Source: Elusimicrobiota bacterium (GTDB lineage Bacteria; Elusimicrobiota; Endomicrobiia; Endomicrobiales; Endomicrobiaceae). Taken from it: 41,742 bases of DNA. Positions 24,193-33,307 of this stretch are shown one piece after another. The notes beneath the pieces were generated by a model. The model was given only the letters and a program-made list of their open reading frames with translations, was not told where the DNA came from and did no database searches. Each line of letters opens with the position of its first letter. Within the stretch, counting starts at the first letter, position 1. Position numbers and translations under genes: made by a program. Where the stretch lies: assembly GCA_017525905.1 (NCBI GenBank), contig JAFXSD010000020.1:1-41742 (forward strand). Reading direction: 5' to 3'.

Positions 24193-24738
24193 CTATTTTT
24201 TAAAATATCTTTTTAACAAACCATCGAAACCTTTACCGTGTCTTGCTTCATCTTTTGCCATTTCATGAACGGTATCGTGAATAGCATCATAACCTAATTT
24301 TTTAGCTTTTAATGCTATTTCCATTTTTCCCGCACAAGCGCCATGTTCGGCTTGAGCTCTGAGTTCAAGATTTTTCTTGGTAGAATCCGTGATAACTTCG
24401 CCTAAAAGTTCGGCAAACTTTGCGGCGTGTTCAGCTTCTTCAAAAGCATATCTCTTAAATGCGTCCGCAATTTCAGGATATCCTTCTCTTTCTGCTACTC
24501 GTGACATTGCCAAATACATACCTACTTCGGAACATTCTCCGTTAAAATTAGCTCTTAAACCTTCAACTATTTCCTTGTCTTCTACCTGACCATCGCCAAC
24601 TTTATGTTCGGTAGCATAAGTTTTTTCACCATCTTCTACAGGTTCAAGTTTTTCTGCAGGTGCTCCGCAAATAGGACATTTGTCCGGCTTTGCACCGTCT
24701 TCACTTACCCAACCGCATACTTTGCATACATACTTCAT
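24193..24738 (-). CDS. Reverse rubrerythrin (N-terminal rubredoxin, C-terminal ferritin-like)
   Basis: 181-residue peroxidase-type rubrerythrin. The rubredoxin domain comes first ([23 protein letters not shown], residues 3-25), then the diiron four-helix domain with [21 protein letters not shown] and DEARHGKGF supplying Glu/His ligands. The reversed domain order is that of the clostridial revRbr proteins, which reduce H2O2 and help anaerobes survive air. It lies in a minus-strand run with rubrerythrin, the rubredoxin-superoxide reductase fusion and rubredoxin. AGGAAGTA precedes the start. Confidence 0.9.
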   Translation of the reverse strand: MKYVCKVCGWVSEDGAKPDKCPICGAPAEKLEPVEDGEKTYATEHKVGDGQVEDKEIVEGLRANFNGECSEVGMYLAMSRVAEREGYPEIADAFKRYAFEEAEHAAKFAELLGEVITDSTKKNLELRAQAEHGACAGKMEIALKAKKLGYDAIHDTVHEMAKDEARHGKGFDGLLKRYFKK

Positions 24739-24788
24739 ATTACTTCCTCCGCTTTTGTCTGATTTTCTATTCTTTTGTTCTTAAATTT

Positions 24789-25364
24789 TTAATAGTTTTC
24801 TACAAAAAGTTCCTGATATGATCTTGGATGATTACATGCAGGACATTTTTCCGCAGCTTCTTTTGATTCGTAAATATAACCGCAGTTTCTGCATTTCCAT
24901 CTGACTACACCGTCTTTACAAAATATTTTTTCATATTTGATGTTATCTAAAAGTTTTCTGTATCTTTGTTCATGAGCTTGTTCTACTTTCGCTATATATT
25001 TAAAACAATCCGCAATTTCATTAAAGCCTTCCTCTTCAGCTATTCTTGCAAATTCCGGATATGCTTTTGTCCACTCTTCATTTTCACCTTCTGCTGCTGC
25101 TTGGAGATTTTGAACGGTTGTACCTATTATTCCTGCAGGAAAACTTGCTGTAATTTCTGCTGTTCCGCCTTCCAAAAATTTAAAAAATCTTTTAGCATGT
25201 TCTTTTTCGTTATCTGCCGTCTCGGTAAATATTGCTGCTATTTGTTCGTAGCCTTCTTTTTTAGCTACCGAAGCAAAAAAAGTATATTTGTTTCTTGCTT
25301 GTGATTCACCGGCAAAAGACTGCAATAAATTTTTTTCTGTTTTTGTGCCCTTTAAACTTTTCAT
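24789..25364 (-). CDS. rbr: Rubrerythrin
   Basis: 191-residue classical rubrerythrin: an N-terminal ferritin-like diiron domain (FAGESQARNKYTFFA, TADNEKEHAKRFF, KVEQAHEQRY) and a C-terminal rubredoxin domain (WKCRNCGYIYESKEAAEKCPACNHP). It reduces hydrogen peroxide to water with electrons from NAD(P)H or rubredoxin. The domain order is opposite to that of the next gene in the run, so the cell has both types. Spacing to its neighbours (about 50-80 bases) allows one transcript or separate promoters. Confidence 0.93.
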   Translation of the reverse strand: MKSLKGTKTEKNLLQSFAGESQARNKYTFFASVAKKEGYEQIAAIFTETADNEKEHAKRFFKFLEGGTAEITASFPAGIIGTTVQNLQAAAEGENEEWTKAYPEFARIAEEEGFNEIADCFKYIAKVEQAHEQRYRKLLDNIKYEKIFCKDGVVRWKCRNCGYIYESKEAAEKCPACNHPRSYQELFVENY

Positions 25365-25443
25365 AGTTGACCCCTTTTGCGTAGTTTAACAGCTCTGTTT
25401 ACTTTATCAAAAAAACACATATTTTTCAAATAAATTCAGGTTT

Positions 25444-25875
25444 TTAAATGTCTTGTTCGGTTATCCAATTTCCATGAATATTGCAATTTTCTATAACAGA
25501 TATTTTTTTAGCATTTGTGTTTAACAAAATTGAACCTTTAGGTTTTAAATTGTGAGATAAAGATATTCTTCCGATATAGTCATTATCTGCATAAAATATT
25601 ATGCTTGTAATATAATGTTCCGGTATCATAGGATGTTCAAGTTCACCGACGGCTACTTTTATTTCCTGAAGATTTTCGGTTGTGTTGTTAATTGTTATTA
25701 CCGGAAGATGCTTTTTGTGGCTTTCACCTGTTGTTACAATATCTTCCTTTGTTTTTAAAACATCATCTTTTAAGGTGAAAGATTTTGAGTATGCGCCGCA
25801 AACAGGACATTTTTCCGGAGCAGCATCTTTTAAGTGTATATAATTGCATGCAGAACAAACTAATGCTTTTTGCAT
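25444..25875 (-). CDS. Superoxide reductase with N-terminal rubredoxin-like domain
   Basis: 143-residue fusion. Residues 5-30 form a rubredoxin-like CSACNYIHLKDAAPEKCPVCG knuckle. The rest is a neelaredoxin/desulfoferrodoxin centre II domain with GESHKKHLP, ELEHPMIPEHYI and the terminal CNIHGNW, which supply the four His and one Cys ligands. The enzyme reduces superoxide to hydrogen peroxide, which the neighbouring rubrerythrins can remove. Classical desulfoferrodoxin carries a desulforedoxin domain at the N-terminus; here a rubredoxin-like knuckle takes that place. AGGAGAT precedes the ATG. Confidence 0.87.
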   Translation of the reverse strand: MQKALVCSACNYIHLKDAAPEKCPVCGAYSKSFTLKDDVLKTKEDIVTTGESHKKHLPVITINNTTENLQEIKVAVGELEHPMIPEHYITSIIFYADNDYIGRISLSHNLKPKGSILLNTNAKKISVIENCNIHGNWITEQDI

Positions 25876-25966
25876 AAATATCTCCTAACATTTTTTTGTT
25901 TTTAAAATTTACACAATTTTATCTGTTGTTAAACTCAAATTATCGACAAACAGTATTAGTCAGAAA

Positions 25967-26245
25967 TCACTTTTTAAATAAGCTTGTAATAAAAATACCC
26001 AATAAATATACTACTATAAAAACATATGAAAGGGTAACAATGTCAGGGTGTATGTTATAAAAAAACGAGCAAACCACAAATGCGACAGCAGCAAGAAGGC
26101 CTATGGGTAATAATGCAAGGATTATTGCTAAAGGGTATGTTACATAAGGAGTAAAATGGACATGTTCTTTTGCAAATATTAAATAAATAATTGCTATTAA
26201 TACTATTTCTATACAAAAAAAGACATTATGAATTGCTTTTTTCAA
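25967..26245 (-). CDS. Small integral membrane protein, unknown
   Basis: 92-residue protein with three hydrophobic helices (about 6-24, 36-60 and 66-88) and a basic C-terminus. No family recognised. The likely start is a TTG at 26245, because GGAGGAAA lies at a good distance upstream. It is embedded in the oxidative-stress run, between rubredoxin and the superoxide reductase fusion, on the same strand. Whether it takes part in that pathway is unknown. Confidence 0.55.
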   Translation of the reverse strand: MKKAIHNVFFCIEIVLIAIIYLIFAKEHVHFTPYVTYPLAIILALLPIGLLAAVAFVVCSFFYNIHPDIVTLSYVFIVVYLLGIFITSLFKK

Positions 26246-26268
26246 TGGTTTTTCCTCCTTTTTTTAGA

Positions 26269-26302
26269 AGGTATAGAGTTAAAAATTTTTAACTCCATAC
26301 CT
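26269..26302. repeat. Intergenic octamer element, copy E (34-bp palindrome)
   Basis: A 34-bp inverted repeat with a single mismatch: AGGTATAGAGTTAAAAA and TTTTTAACTCCATACCT. Its two outer ends are the octamer unit GGTATAGA and the inverse of GGTATGGA. It lies between the rubredoxin stop and the small membrane protein. No T-run follows the stem on either strand. Confidence 0.6.
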
Positions 26303-26325
26303 GAATATTAAATTTCATTCTTACA

Positions 26326-26484
26326 TTATATTTTTTCAAAAGAATCTTTGCCTACTTGGCAAACAGGGCATACCCAATCTTCGGGCAATTTATCAAAAGG
26401 TGTGCCGGCAGGTATTCCGTTATCCGGATCTCCTTTTGCAGGGTCATATTCATAACCGCATATGTTGCATTTGTATTTTTCCAT
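26326..26484 (-). CDS. Rubredoxin
   Basis: 52-residue rubredoxin, a small Fe(SCys)4 electron carrier. Both knuckles are visible: [12 protein letters not shown] near the N-terminus and [10 protein letters not shown] near the C-terminus, with the conserved [15 protein letters not shown] between them. Length is exactly that of stand-alone rubredoxins. GGAGGTAA lies just upstream of the ATG. It is the first gene of the oxidative-stress run and the natural electron donor to the superoxide reductase and rubrerythrins downstream. Confidence 0.95.
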   Translation of the reverse strand: MEKYKCNICGYEYDPAKGDPDNGIPAGTPFDKLPEDWVCPVCQVGKDSFEKI

Positions 26485-26632
26485 TTTTTACCTCCGATAA
26501 AATTATATACCATTTCAGTAATGATATTTATTCATAAATTATAGTATATTTTTATAAACTTTTATATAGCAAAATGTAATGCTTTTTTATGATACTAACA
26601 TTGTTAACGGTTTTTATGCTAAAATATTTGAT

Positions 26633-28642
26633 ATGAACAAAATAGAATTGCTTGCCCCGTGCGGTAATGAAGAATCTTTTATGGCAGCGGTATCTGCCGG
26701 AGCAGATGCGGTTTATGTAGGTTTAAAAGATTTCAGTGCAAGAGCAAAAGCTAAAAATTTTTCGTATAAGCAACTTAATGAAATTTGTAATTATGCAAAA
26801 AATAAAAATGTAAAAGTATTTGTTGCACTAAATACACTTGTAAAAGATTCCGAAATAAAAAATATAATAAAAAGTCTGGAACAGATAAGTTTTGCACAGG
26901 CTGATGCAATTATAGTGCAAGATTTAGGTGTGGCAAATTTATCAAAGAAATATTTTCCCAAGATAGCTCTTCATGCAAGTACCCAACTTGTAATACATAA
27001 CAGTTACGGTGCAAAACAAGCGGAAAAAGCAGGTTTTAAAAGAGCGGTTTTAGCAAGAGAACTTTCTTTTGACGATATAAAAAAAATAAAGAATAATTCC
27101 AATATTGAACTTGAAATATTTTGCCATGGGGCGCTGTGTTTTTGTGTGTCGGGGCTTTGTTTGTTTTCGAGTTTTATAGGAGGATACAGCGGCAACAGAG
27201 GTTATTGTACACAACCGTGCAGAAGATTATGGACAGCAGACGGTAAAAACGGATACTTTTTATCTCCCAAAGATTTTCAATTGGCAGATTATATTAAACA
27301 AATAAAAAATATCGGGATAACATCGTTAAAGATAGAAGGCAGACTGAAATCCGCGGATTATGTAACCAAAACAGTTAAAGCATACAGATTACTGATAGAT
27401 AGTGATGAAAAAAATTACGAGCAGAATTTAAAGCAGGCAAAAGAAATTTTGGCTCTTGATTATGCAAGACAAAAAACAACTTTTAATTTTAATGTTAAAA
27501 GCGAAAATATTTTTGAGCCGCAAAAATCCAAAAATTTGGGATTATATTTGGGGAAAACAGAAAACAAAACCGATACATATTTCTGCTTAAATTGTACCGA
27601 TAAAATTTTTGTGGACGATACTTTAAGAATTGTGGATTTACAAAAAGATAAAAGTCAGACACTTACGGTTAAAGAAATAAAAGATAATAAAATATTTTAT
27701 GAAAATTTATATATTGAAAACGGATTTGAAGTTTATAAAATTGCCGACGGAAAAACCGCGCAAGATTGGAAGAAGATAAGGTTGGACGATTGTCAGCAGG
27801 AAACAAAAGATGCCAACAATGAAGGTTTTAGTTTTCAACTTCATAAACCTTCAACTGTGGTAAATAAACCGTTCATCCGTCCGCCGATCAAATTTATGTT
27901 GCCGGATTTATTTGTGAGAATAAACAATTTTAAATGGTTAAATATTTTAAAAAATAAATTTGCCATAGTAATAAAATTGAACAAAAATAATATTTTAAAC
28001 ATAAAATCTTTAAACAATTTAAAAGATTATTATTTTGAAATTTGTCCGTACATAGATGAACAAGATATAAACTTATTTCAACAAACAATAAATTTTTTGT
28101 TTGATAAAGGGTGCAGAAATTTTTTTATAAACAATATTTCTCATTTTGAATTTTTTAATAATAAAAAAGTTAAACTTTTTGCCGGGCAGAATCTTTATGT
28201 GTTAAATGACTATAGTGCGGAATTTTTATTTAATAGAAAAGTGGATGCTTTTGTTACATCCTGGGAAGATGATTTATATAACATAAAAGATTTGGCAAAG
28301 AATTTAAAAAACAATTTGATTGTTTATTTGTCGGGATTCCCCGAAGTTGTAATTTCCAAAATGAAATTTGCGGACGAAGTAAAAAACAAAAACATAAAAT
28401 CAGGTATGGACGAATTTAAAGTAGTATCAAATGCTGACGATAATATTGTTATTCCGAAATATCCGATAAATTTGTTGGGATTTAAAAACAATTTGTTGAA
28501 ATGCGGCATAAAAACGTTTGGAATAGATTTGTCTTATATAGAACCAAACATAAATTATTTTATGCAAATAGTAAAAGCATTTAATATCGGTGTTTATATA
28601 AATTCAAAAAACAAATTTAATTTTGAGAGAAGGTTAAAATGA
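26633..28642 (+). CDS. Peptidase U32 family protein (DUF3656-containing type)
   Basis: 669-residue protein of the U32 collagenase-like family. Recognisable elements are the N-terminal MNKIELLAPCGNEESFMAAV and GADAVYVGL, the LHASTQL strand, and the signature EIFCHGALCFCVSGLCLFSS followed by GYCTQPCRRLW with clustered cysteines. These Cys likely bind an Fe-S cluster, as in the RNA/quinone hydroxylation members (RlhA, UbiU/V). The C-terminal half has the weaker DUF3656-like region. The start at 26633 is chosen by homology to the family N-terminus; an ATG 54 bases upstream has no support. Its stop overlaps the next gene by four bases. Confidence 0.82.
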   Translation: MNKIELLAPCGNEESFMAAVSAGADAVYVGLKDFSARAKAKNFSYKQLNEICNYAKNKNVKVFVALNTLVKDSEIKNIIKSLEQISFAQADAIIVQDLGVANLSKKYFPKIALHASTQLVIHNSYGAKQAEKAGFKRAVLARELSFDDIKKIKNNSNIELEIFCHGALCFCVSGLCLFSSFIGGYSGNRGYCTQPCRRLWTADGKNGYFLSPKDFQLADYIKQIKNIGITSLKIEGRLKSADYVTKTVKAYRLLIDSDEKNYEQNLKQAKEILALDYARQKTTFNFNVKSENIFEPQKSKNLGLYLGKTENKTDTYFCLNCTDKIFVDDTLRIVDLQKDKSQTLTVKEIKDNKIFYENLYIENGFEVYKIADGKTAQDWKKIRLDDCQQETKDANNEGFSFQLHKPSTVVNKPFIRPPIKFMLPDLFVRINNFKWLNILKNKFAIVIKLNKNNILNIKSLNNLKDYYFEICPYIDEQDINLFQQTINFLFDKGCRNFFINNISHFEFFNNKKVKLFAGQNLYVLNDYSAEFLFNRKVDAFVTSWEDDLYNIKDLAKNLKNNLIVYLSGFPEVVISKMKFADEVKNKNIKSGMDEFKVVSNADDNIVIPKYPINLLGFKNNLLKCGIKTFGIDLSYIEPNINYFMQIVKAFNIGVYINSKNKFNFERRLK

Positions 28643-29937
28643 AAAAAATTTTTTTAATTATTGCTTTATTTTTTATTTGTTTTACGAACATTTATGCTGC
28701 CAATGCGAAATATATTTTTTTTATTGTTGCCGAAGGTATGTCCGTATCTAACGAGATAGCTTTGAGTAATTTTTTATACGGCAAAAAAAATATGTTGATG
28801 TGGAGCAGTTTCCCGATACAAGCATACATGACTACCTGGAGTATAAGTTCGTATAACGGTGTATATTCCAAAGATAATTTTGATTCTAATAAAGGATACA
28901 ATATTGAAATTGCCGGAACAAAACCTTATCCGTATTTTTTTACGGAAGACTCAGAAAGATATTTTAAAAGTTCAAATTTTACAGATTCCGCAGCTTCGGC
29001 AACAGCAATGTCAACCGGACAAAAAGTTTATAGCAATTCTGTTTGCTATGATAAACAAAACGATAAAATCATACCGAATATAGTCGATAAAATAAATAAA
29101 GATAAAATATACAATACGGCACTTATAACAACAGACAATTTTTATTCCGGTTCTTCTGCATGTTTTTTTGCACATAACAAAACGATTTTTGACCATAAAA
29201 GAATAGCGGAAGAAATTTTGTCCGAAACAAAACCGGAAATTGTTGCAGGTACATATGAAATTTTCGATATACATAAAGTTGCGGAATCAAACGGTTATTA
29301 CATTTTGGAAAACTCGGAGATAAATAAAACTCAAGTCGGTAATTTGGTTAATAAACCGATATTTGTAAAAGTGAAAAAGTATTCAACTTTGGAACCTAAC
29401 GAAAATTTTATTTCGGAAAGTTTTGAGTGCGGATACGGTGCCACTAAAATTTCGGATATGGTTTTATATGCAACAAAAATATTGTTAAAAAAAAGAAGAC
29501 CATTTTTCATGTTTATAAACTTTTCGGATATTGCTAAAGCAAACTGTGAAAATGATTATAACGGAATGTTGGGTGCAGTACAGAATGTTAATGAAACAAT
29601 AACGGAAATTCATGAGTTGGTAAATTCCGAAGAAACAGAAATGAATTTTGATAATACACTTATTATTTTAGTTTCTCCGTATTCGGCAGGTATGTTAAGA
29701 TTCAACAATTATTTGTCGAAAGGAAGACTCCCTAAACCCAAAATGTATGATGAAAATATGTTGTTGAAAACGGATACCGATATCAGTTATAAAGCAAAAA
29801 ATAATACCAATGAATTGGTAAGTTGTTATTGTATCGGAGCAAAAGAAAATGTTTTTAACAGATATATCAATGAAAACGGAATTATCGACAATACGGATAT
29901 ATACAATGTTCTGGATGATATTTTTTCAAGAAGATAA
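28639..29937 (+). CDS. Alkaline-phosphatase-fold exported protein lacking metal ligands
   Basis: 432-residue exported protein (signal peptide about 1-20, ...NIYAANA). The fold is assigned by TDSAASATAMSTGQ, which matches the nucleophile motif of PhoA-type phosphatases (Ser117 for Ser102), and by a C-terminal DNTDIYNVL. Nearly every metal ligand is replaced: Asp51 by Glu32 (AEGMS), Glu322 by Asn294, Asp327 by Ala299, His331 by Cys303, the Asp-His pair 369/370 by Ser346-Pro347, and His412 by Asn. It is therefore probably not an active zinc phosphatase and may be a binding or structural protein. It overlaps the U32 gene by four bases (ATGA). Confidence 0.7.
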   Translation: MKKIFLIIALFFICFTNIYAANAKYIFFIVAEGMSVSNEIALSNFLYGKKNMLMWSSFPIQAYMTTWSISSYNGVYSKDNFDSNKGYNIEIAGTKPYPYFFTEDSERYFKSSNFTDSAASATAMSTGQKVYSNSVCYDKQNDKIIPNIVDKINKDKIYNTALITTDNFYSGSSACFFAHNKTIFDHKRIAEEILSETKPEIVAGTYEIFDIHKVAESNGYYILENSEINKTQVGNLVNKPIFVKVKKYSTLEPNENFISESFECGYGATKISDMVLYATKILLKKRRPFFMFINFSDIAKANCENDYNGMLGAVQNVNETITEIHELVNSEETEMNFDNTLIILVSPYSAGMLRFNNYLSKGRLPKPKMYDENMLLKTDTDISYKAKNNTNELVSCYCIGAKENVFNRYINENGIIDNTDIYNVLDDIFSRR

Positions 29938-29950
29938 GGAAAACCAGGTG

Positions 29951-30355
29951 TTAGTTTAACTTTATTGTTTTAACTTTTATATTTCTTATCGATTTTATTT
30001 CATCGTCTTTATTGAATACTACTCTCATTTCATAATTCTTATTGTTTATTGTTCCGAATACGGATATTCCCTGGGTATTTTCATCTACCGGATAAGTTGA
30101 AAAAACCGAAAAATAAGGATTTGTTCTTGCATCGAGAAGGTATTCTTCGTTTACCGAAACTTTATCGTTTTGCAAATATACACCATGTTCCTTATAATAT
30201 TTTATACTGGCATTCATTATCTGAGAACATAAAATATTACCGTTGAACAGTTGTTTCGATAATTGATAACTTCCGTATGTCAGTTTTATGGATATAACCA
30301 CCATAACAAACAACATACAAAATACTATAAAAGTTATAATTGTTTCTTTTTTCAT
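29951..30355 (-). CDS. Single-pass membrane protein, pilin-like layout, unknown
   Basis: 134-residue protein. A short basic start (MKKET) and one long hydrophobic helix (about 6-27) are followed by a soluble domain with an alpha-helical spine (MNASIKYYKEHGVYL) and a beta-rich end. This resembles pseudopilins in layout, but the GFTLIE cleavage motif is missing, so the assignment is weak. It is convergent to the phosphatase-like gene. No further pilus genes are nearby. Confidence 0.5.
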   Translation of the reverse strand: MKKETIITFIVFCMLFVMVVISIKLTYGSYQLSKQLFNGNILCSQIMNASIKYYKEHGVYLQNDKVSVNEEYLLDARTNPYFSVFSTYPVDENTQGISVFGTINNKNYEMRVVFNKDDEIKSIRNIKVKTIKLN

Positions 30356-30452
30356 TTGTTAAATTAATATAAACTTTTAAAATTACAATTATTAAACAAG
30401 CATAATTATACAAAATTTGATTGTTTTTTAATAGTGCAAAATAAAAAACTTA

Positions 30453-30481
30453 TTGACTTTTTAATATATTTTTATTATAGT
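30453..30481 (+). promoter_or_regulatory. Putative promoter of the HU-aminotransferase-hom operon
   Basis: TTGACT and TATAGT are separated by exactly 17 bases, about 45 bases upstream of the HU start. The surrounding 30356-30526 region is very AT-rich and holds no other gene. Confidence 0.6.
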
Positions 30482-30526
30482 TGTTATATTCACAAGGCGG
30501 AGAGTTTTGTAAATTTGGGGGAACTC

Positions 30527-30802
30527 ATGAAAAAACCTGATGTTATTAAACAGGTTGCTGAAATTTCGGGGCTTACACAAGGTCAAGTAAATGCAGCCAT
30601 AAAAGCATTGGTGAAGGTTATTCAAGATAATTTAATTAAAGGGGAGACGGTTTCTTTATCCGGTTTAGGTTCATTTAAGTCTAAAGACAGAAAAGCAAGA
30701 CAAGGCAGAAATCCGAAAACGGGAGATCTTGTTCCTGTTCCTGCAGGTAAAAAAGTTTCTTTCAAACCTACGACTACATTAAGAAAACTGATACAAAAAT
30801 AA
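30527..30802 (+). CDS. hup: HU-family DNA-binding protein
   Basis: 91-residue histone-like protein that bends DNA in the nucleoid. It shows the HU/IHF layout: MKKPDVIKQVAEISGLTQGQVNAA, the stretch LSGLGSFKSKDRKARQGRNPKTGD and the C-terminal VSFKPTTTLRKLIQK. The start is the ATG at 30527, with GGGGGAAC upstream; a frame reaching further back is not supported. Its stop overlaps the aminotransferase start by one base (TAATG), so the genes are translationally coupled. This is an odd pairing of a chromosome protein with metabolic genes. Confidence 0.93.
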   Translation: MKKPDVIKQVAEISGLTQGQVNAAIKALVKVIQDNLIKGETVSLSGLGSFKSKDRKARQGRNPKTGDLVPVPAGKKVSFKPTTTLRKLIQK

Positions 30803-32001
30803 TGGCAATATTAAAGATAAAACCATCTAATAATTTAGATTCGTTACCCCCATATTTATTTGCAAAAATAAATAAACTAAAGTTGGAATGCTATGCCAAA
30901 AAACTTGATGTTATAGATTTGGCTATGGGAAATCCTGATATGCCTACACCTGCACATATTGTAGACTGTTTGTGCGATACGGTTAAGCATCATAAAAATA
31001 CTCACAGATATCCCCAGGCAAAAGGTATGCCCAAATTCAGAAAGGCTGTTGCCGAATGGATGGGCAGAAGATTTGGTGTAGACTTAGATTATAATTCCGA
31101 AATAATGTCTCTTATTGGTTCAAAGGAAGGTATTGCTCATTTATGTATGGCATACCTTAATGTAGGAGATTATATTTTGGTTTGTGATCCTGCATACCCG
31201 GTTCATTTTAATGCTGCGGTGTTGGCGGGAGCTAAGACTTATTCAATGCCGCTTCTTGAAGAAAATAATTTTCTTCCCGATTTCACAAAAATCCCGGAAA
31301 ATATAGCAAAAAAAGCCAAGATGATGATTTTAAATTATCCGAATAATCCGACTGCGGCTTTTGCGGACGATCCGGCTTTTTGGAAAGAAGCAATAAGATT
31401 TTGTAAAAAATATAAAATACTTTTAATTTCGGATAATGCGTATTCCGAAATTGTTTTTGGAGATAACACTTCTCCTTCAATATTTGAGTTTGCCGGTGCT
31501 AAAGATGTTGCACTGGAGTTTCATTCTTTTTCTAAAACATTTAATATGGCAGGTTGGAGAGTAGGTTGGGCTTGCGGAGCAAAACAACTGTTATATCCTC
31601 TTGAAAAATTTAAATCGTTTTTAGATTACGGAGTCCCCACTTTTATTCAGCTTGCGGCTGTTGCTGCATTAAACGGTTCTCAACAATGTGTTAAAGAACA
31701 GGCGGCAATTTACGAAAGAAGAATGAATAAAATGGTTGACGGATTAAACAAAATAGGTTGGAACGTAAGGAAAACAAAAGGAACGATGTATGTTTGGGCG
31801 GGACTTCCTGAAAACTTGAAAAAAGAAGGTTCTTTATCGGTTGCCGAAAGGCTTCTTAAAGAAACGGGAGTTGCGGTATCTCCGGGGGCAGGATTCGGAA
31901 AATGCGGTGAAGGCTATGTGAGAATATCGTTAGTTACTCACGATAAAAGGTTTCACGATGCATTATTAAGAATTAAAAAATTTACATTAAACGGAAAATA
32001 A
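30802..32001 (+). CDS. PLP-dependent class I/II aminotransferase (AlaC/LL-DAP aminotransferase-like)
   Basis: 399-residue fold-type I aminotransferase. The PLP lysine is Lys245 in SFSKTFNMAGWRVGW; other landmarks are DLAMGNPDMPTP, HRYPQAKGMPKFRKAV, LNYPNNPTA and SDNAYSEIVF. It is closest in pattern to the alanine/valine-pyruvate transaminase AlaC and LL-diaminopimelate aminotransferase-like group. Its neighbour is homoserine dehydrogenase, so an aspartate-family role (lysine, methionine or threonine) is plausible, but the substrate cannot be fixed from sequence. Confidence 0.85.
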   Translation: MAILKIKPSNNLDSLPPYLFAKINKLKLECYAKKLDVIDLAMGNPDMPTPAHIVDCLCDTVKHHKNTHRYPQAKGMPKFRKAVAEWMGRRFGVDLDYNSEIMSLIGSKEGIAHLCMAYLNVGDYILVCDPAYPVHFNAAVLAGAKTYSMPLLEENNFLPDFTKIPENIAKKAKMMILNYPNNPTAAFADDPAFWKEAIRFCKKYKILLISDNAYSEIVFGDNTSPSIFEFAGAKDVALEFHSFSKTFNMAGWRVGWACGAKQLLYPLEKFKSFLDYGVPTFIQLAAVAALNGSQQCVKEQAAIYERRMNKMVDGLNKIGWNVRKTKGTMYVWAGLPENLKKEGSLSVAERLLKETGVAVSPGAGFGKCGEGYVRISLVTHDKRFHDALLRIKKFTLNGK

Positions 32002-32005
32002 ATTT

Positions 32006-33286
32006 ATGAAAAAAATTTTAAATATCGGATTAGTAGGTTACGGAACAGTAGGTAAAGGTGTAGTAAAAATTTTAGAGAAAAACAATGCTATAGCTTTGAG
32101 AAAAGCAGGTGTTAAAATAAACGTTAAATCCATTTGCGATTTGAATCCTATCGACAGACCGAAATTATATGTTAAAAATTTTATGGATGTAATAAAAGAT
32201 CCCGAGATAGATATTGTTGTAGAACTTATCGGCGGATATGAGCCGGCAAGAACGGTTATCACCGAGGCTCTTAAAAACGGTAAAAGTGTTGTTACAGCAA
32301 ATAAGGCGGCATTAGCAAAGTATTGGGACGAAATTTTTTCGTTGGCACAAGAAAACAAAAAAATGGTTTATTTCGAAGCTTCGGTCGGCGGAGTTATTCC
32401 GGTAATACAAGGTTTGAACGAAGGTCTTGCCGGTAACGAAATAAAAAGTATAAAGGGTATTTTAAACGGAACAACTAATTTTATATTGAGTAAAATGACA
32501 AACGAGGGTATAACTTATGCGGATGCATTAAAAAATGCACAAGAGTCAGGTTTTGCCGAAGCTAATCCTACGGCGGATGTTAAGGGGTTGGATACTGCCA
32601 ATAAACTTGCAATTTTATCCTCACTTGCTTGGGGAAGTTGGATAAAAGTCGGAGATATAAGAGTTAAAGGAATTGATCAGCTTGATATAGAAGATGTGAA
32701 CATAACAAGAGATTTCGGTTATGTGTTTAAACTTATAGGTTCCGCAATAAAAACCGATAAAGGTGTGGATTTGTGGGTGGAACCATGTTTAATAGATCAT
32801 CACCATTCTTTTGCAAATGTTCATAACGAATACAATGCAATTATGATAAAAGGCGATGCGGCCGACGATGTTATGTTTTACGGGAAAGGTGCAGGGCAAT
32901 TACCTGCCGCTTCAGCAGTTGTTTCCGATATCATAGATTTATCGAAATATATTTCAAACGGTACTGCGGGTGAAGTTCAAAATGTTGTTTATTCGAAGAA
33001 AAAAATAGTTAAATTTTTGCCCCACGGAGACAGCAAAAGCGATTATTATTTAAGATTCTCTGTAGTTAACAGACCCGGAGTTCTTTCAAAAATTTCAGGT
33101 ATTTTGGGAGAACATGGAGTATCTATAGCAAGTTTATATCAAGATGACAGAAACAAAGACAAAAAAGTTTCTATTATAATTACGACTCACAGAACAAAAA
33201 GCGAAAATCTTTCGGACGCACTTAAACAAATAGATAAACTTTCAATAGTAAAAGCAAAAACCGTTAAATACAGAATAGAAGAATAA
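32006..33286 (+). CDS. hom: Homoserine dehydrogenase
   Basis: 426-residue NAD(P)-dependent enzyme converting aspartate semialdehyde to homoserine, the branch to threonine and methionine. The N-terminal Rossmann motif is GYGTVGKG. The catalytic core includes VTANKAALAKY, EASVGGVIPVIQGL and KGILNGTTNFIL; the GFAEANPTADVKGLD block is the family signature. A C-terminal ACT domain (about 350-426, beginning YYLRFSVVNRPGVLSKIS) indicates feedback regulation by an amino acid, normally threonine. It begins four bases after the aminotransferase stop. Confidence 0.95.
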   Translation: MKKILNIGLVGYGTVGKGVVKILEKNNAIALRKAGVKINVKSICDLNPIDRPKLYVKNFMDVIKDPEIDIVVELIGGYEPARTVITEALKNGKSVVTANKAALAKYWDEIFSLAQENKKMVYFEASVGGVIPVIQGLNEGLAGNEIKSIKGILNGTTNFILSKMTNEGITYADALKNAQESGFAEANPTADVKGLDTANKLAILSSLAWGSWIKVGDIRVKGIDQLDIEDVNITRDFGYVFKLIGSAIKTDKGVDLWVEPCLIDHHHSFANVHNEYNAIMIKGDAADDVMFYGKGAGQLPAASAVVSDIIDLSKYISNGTAGEVQNVVYSKKKIVKFLPHGDSKSDYYLRFSVVNRPGVLSKISGILGEHGVSIASLYQDDRNKDKKVSIIITTHRTKSENLSDALKQIDKLSIVKAKTVKYRIEE

Positions 33287-33307
33287 ATATTTCGGGAGTG
33301 GCATTGT

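Noticed and set aside
29951..30355. Type IV pilin
   Set aside because: The helix and layout fit, but the prepilin peptidase motif is missing and no pilus genes are nearby, so it is listed only as pilin-like.
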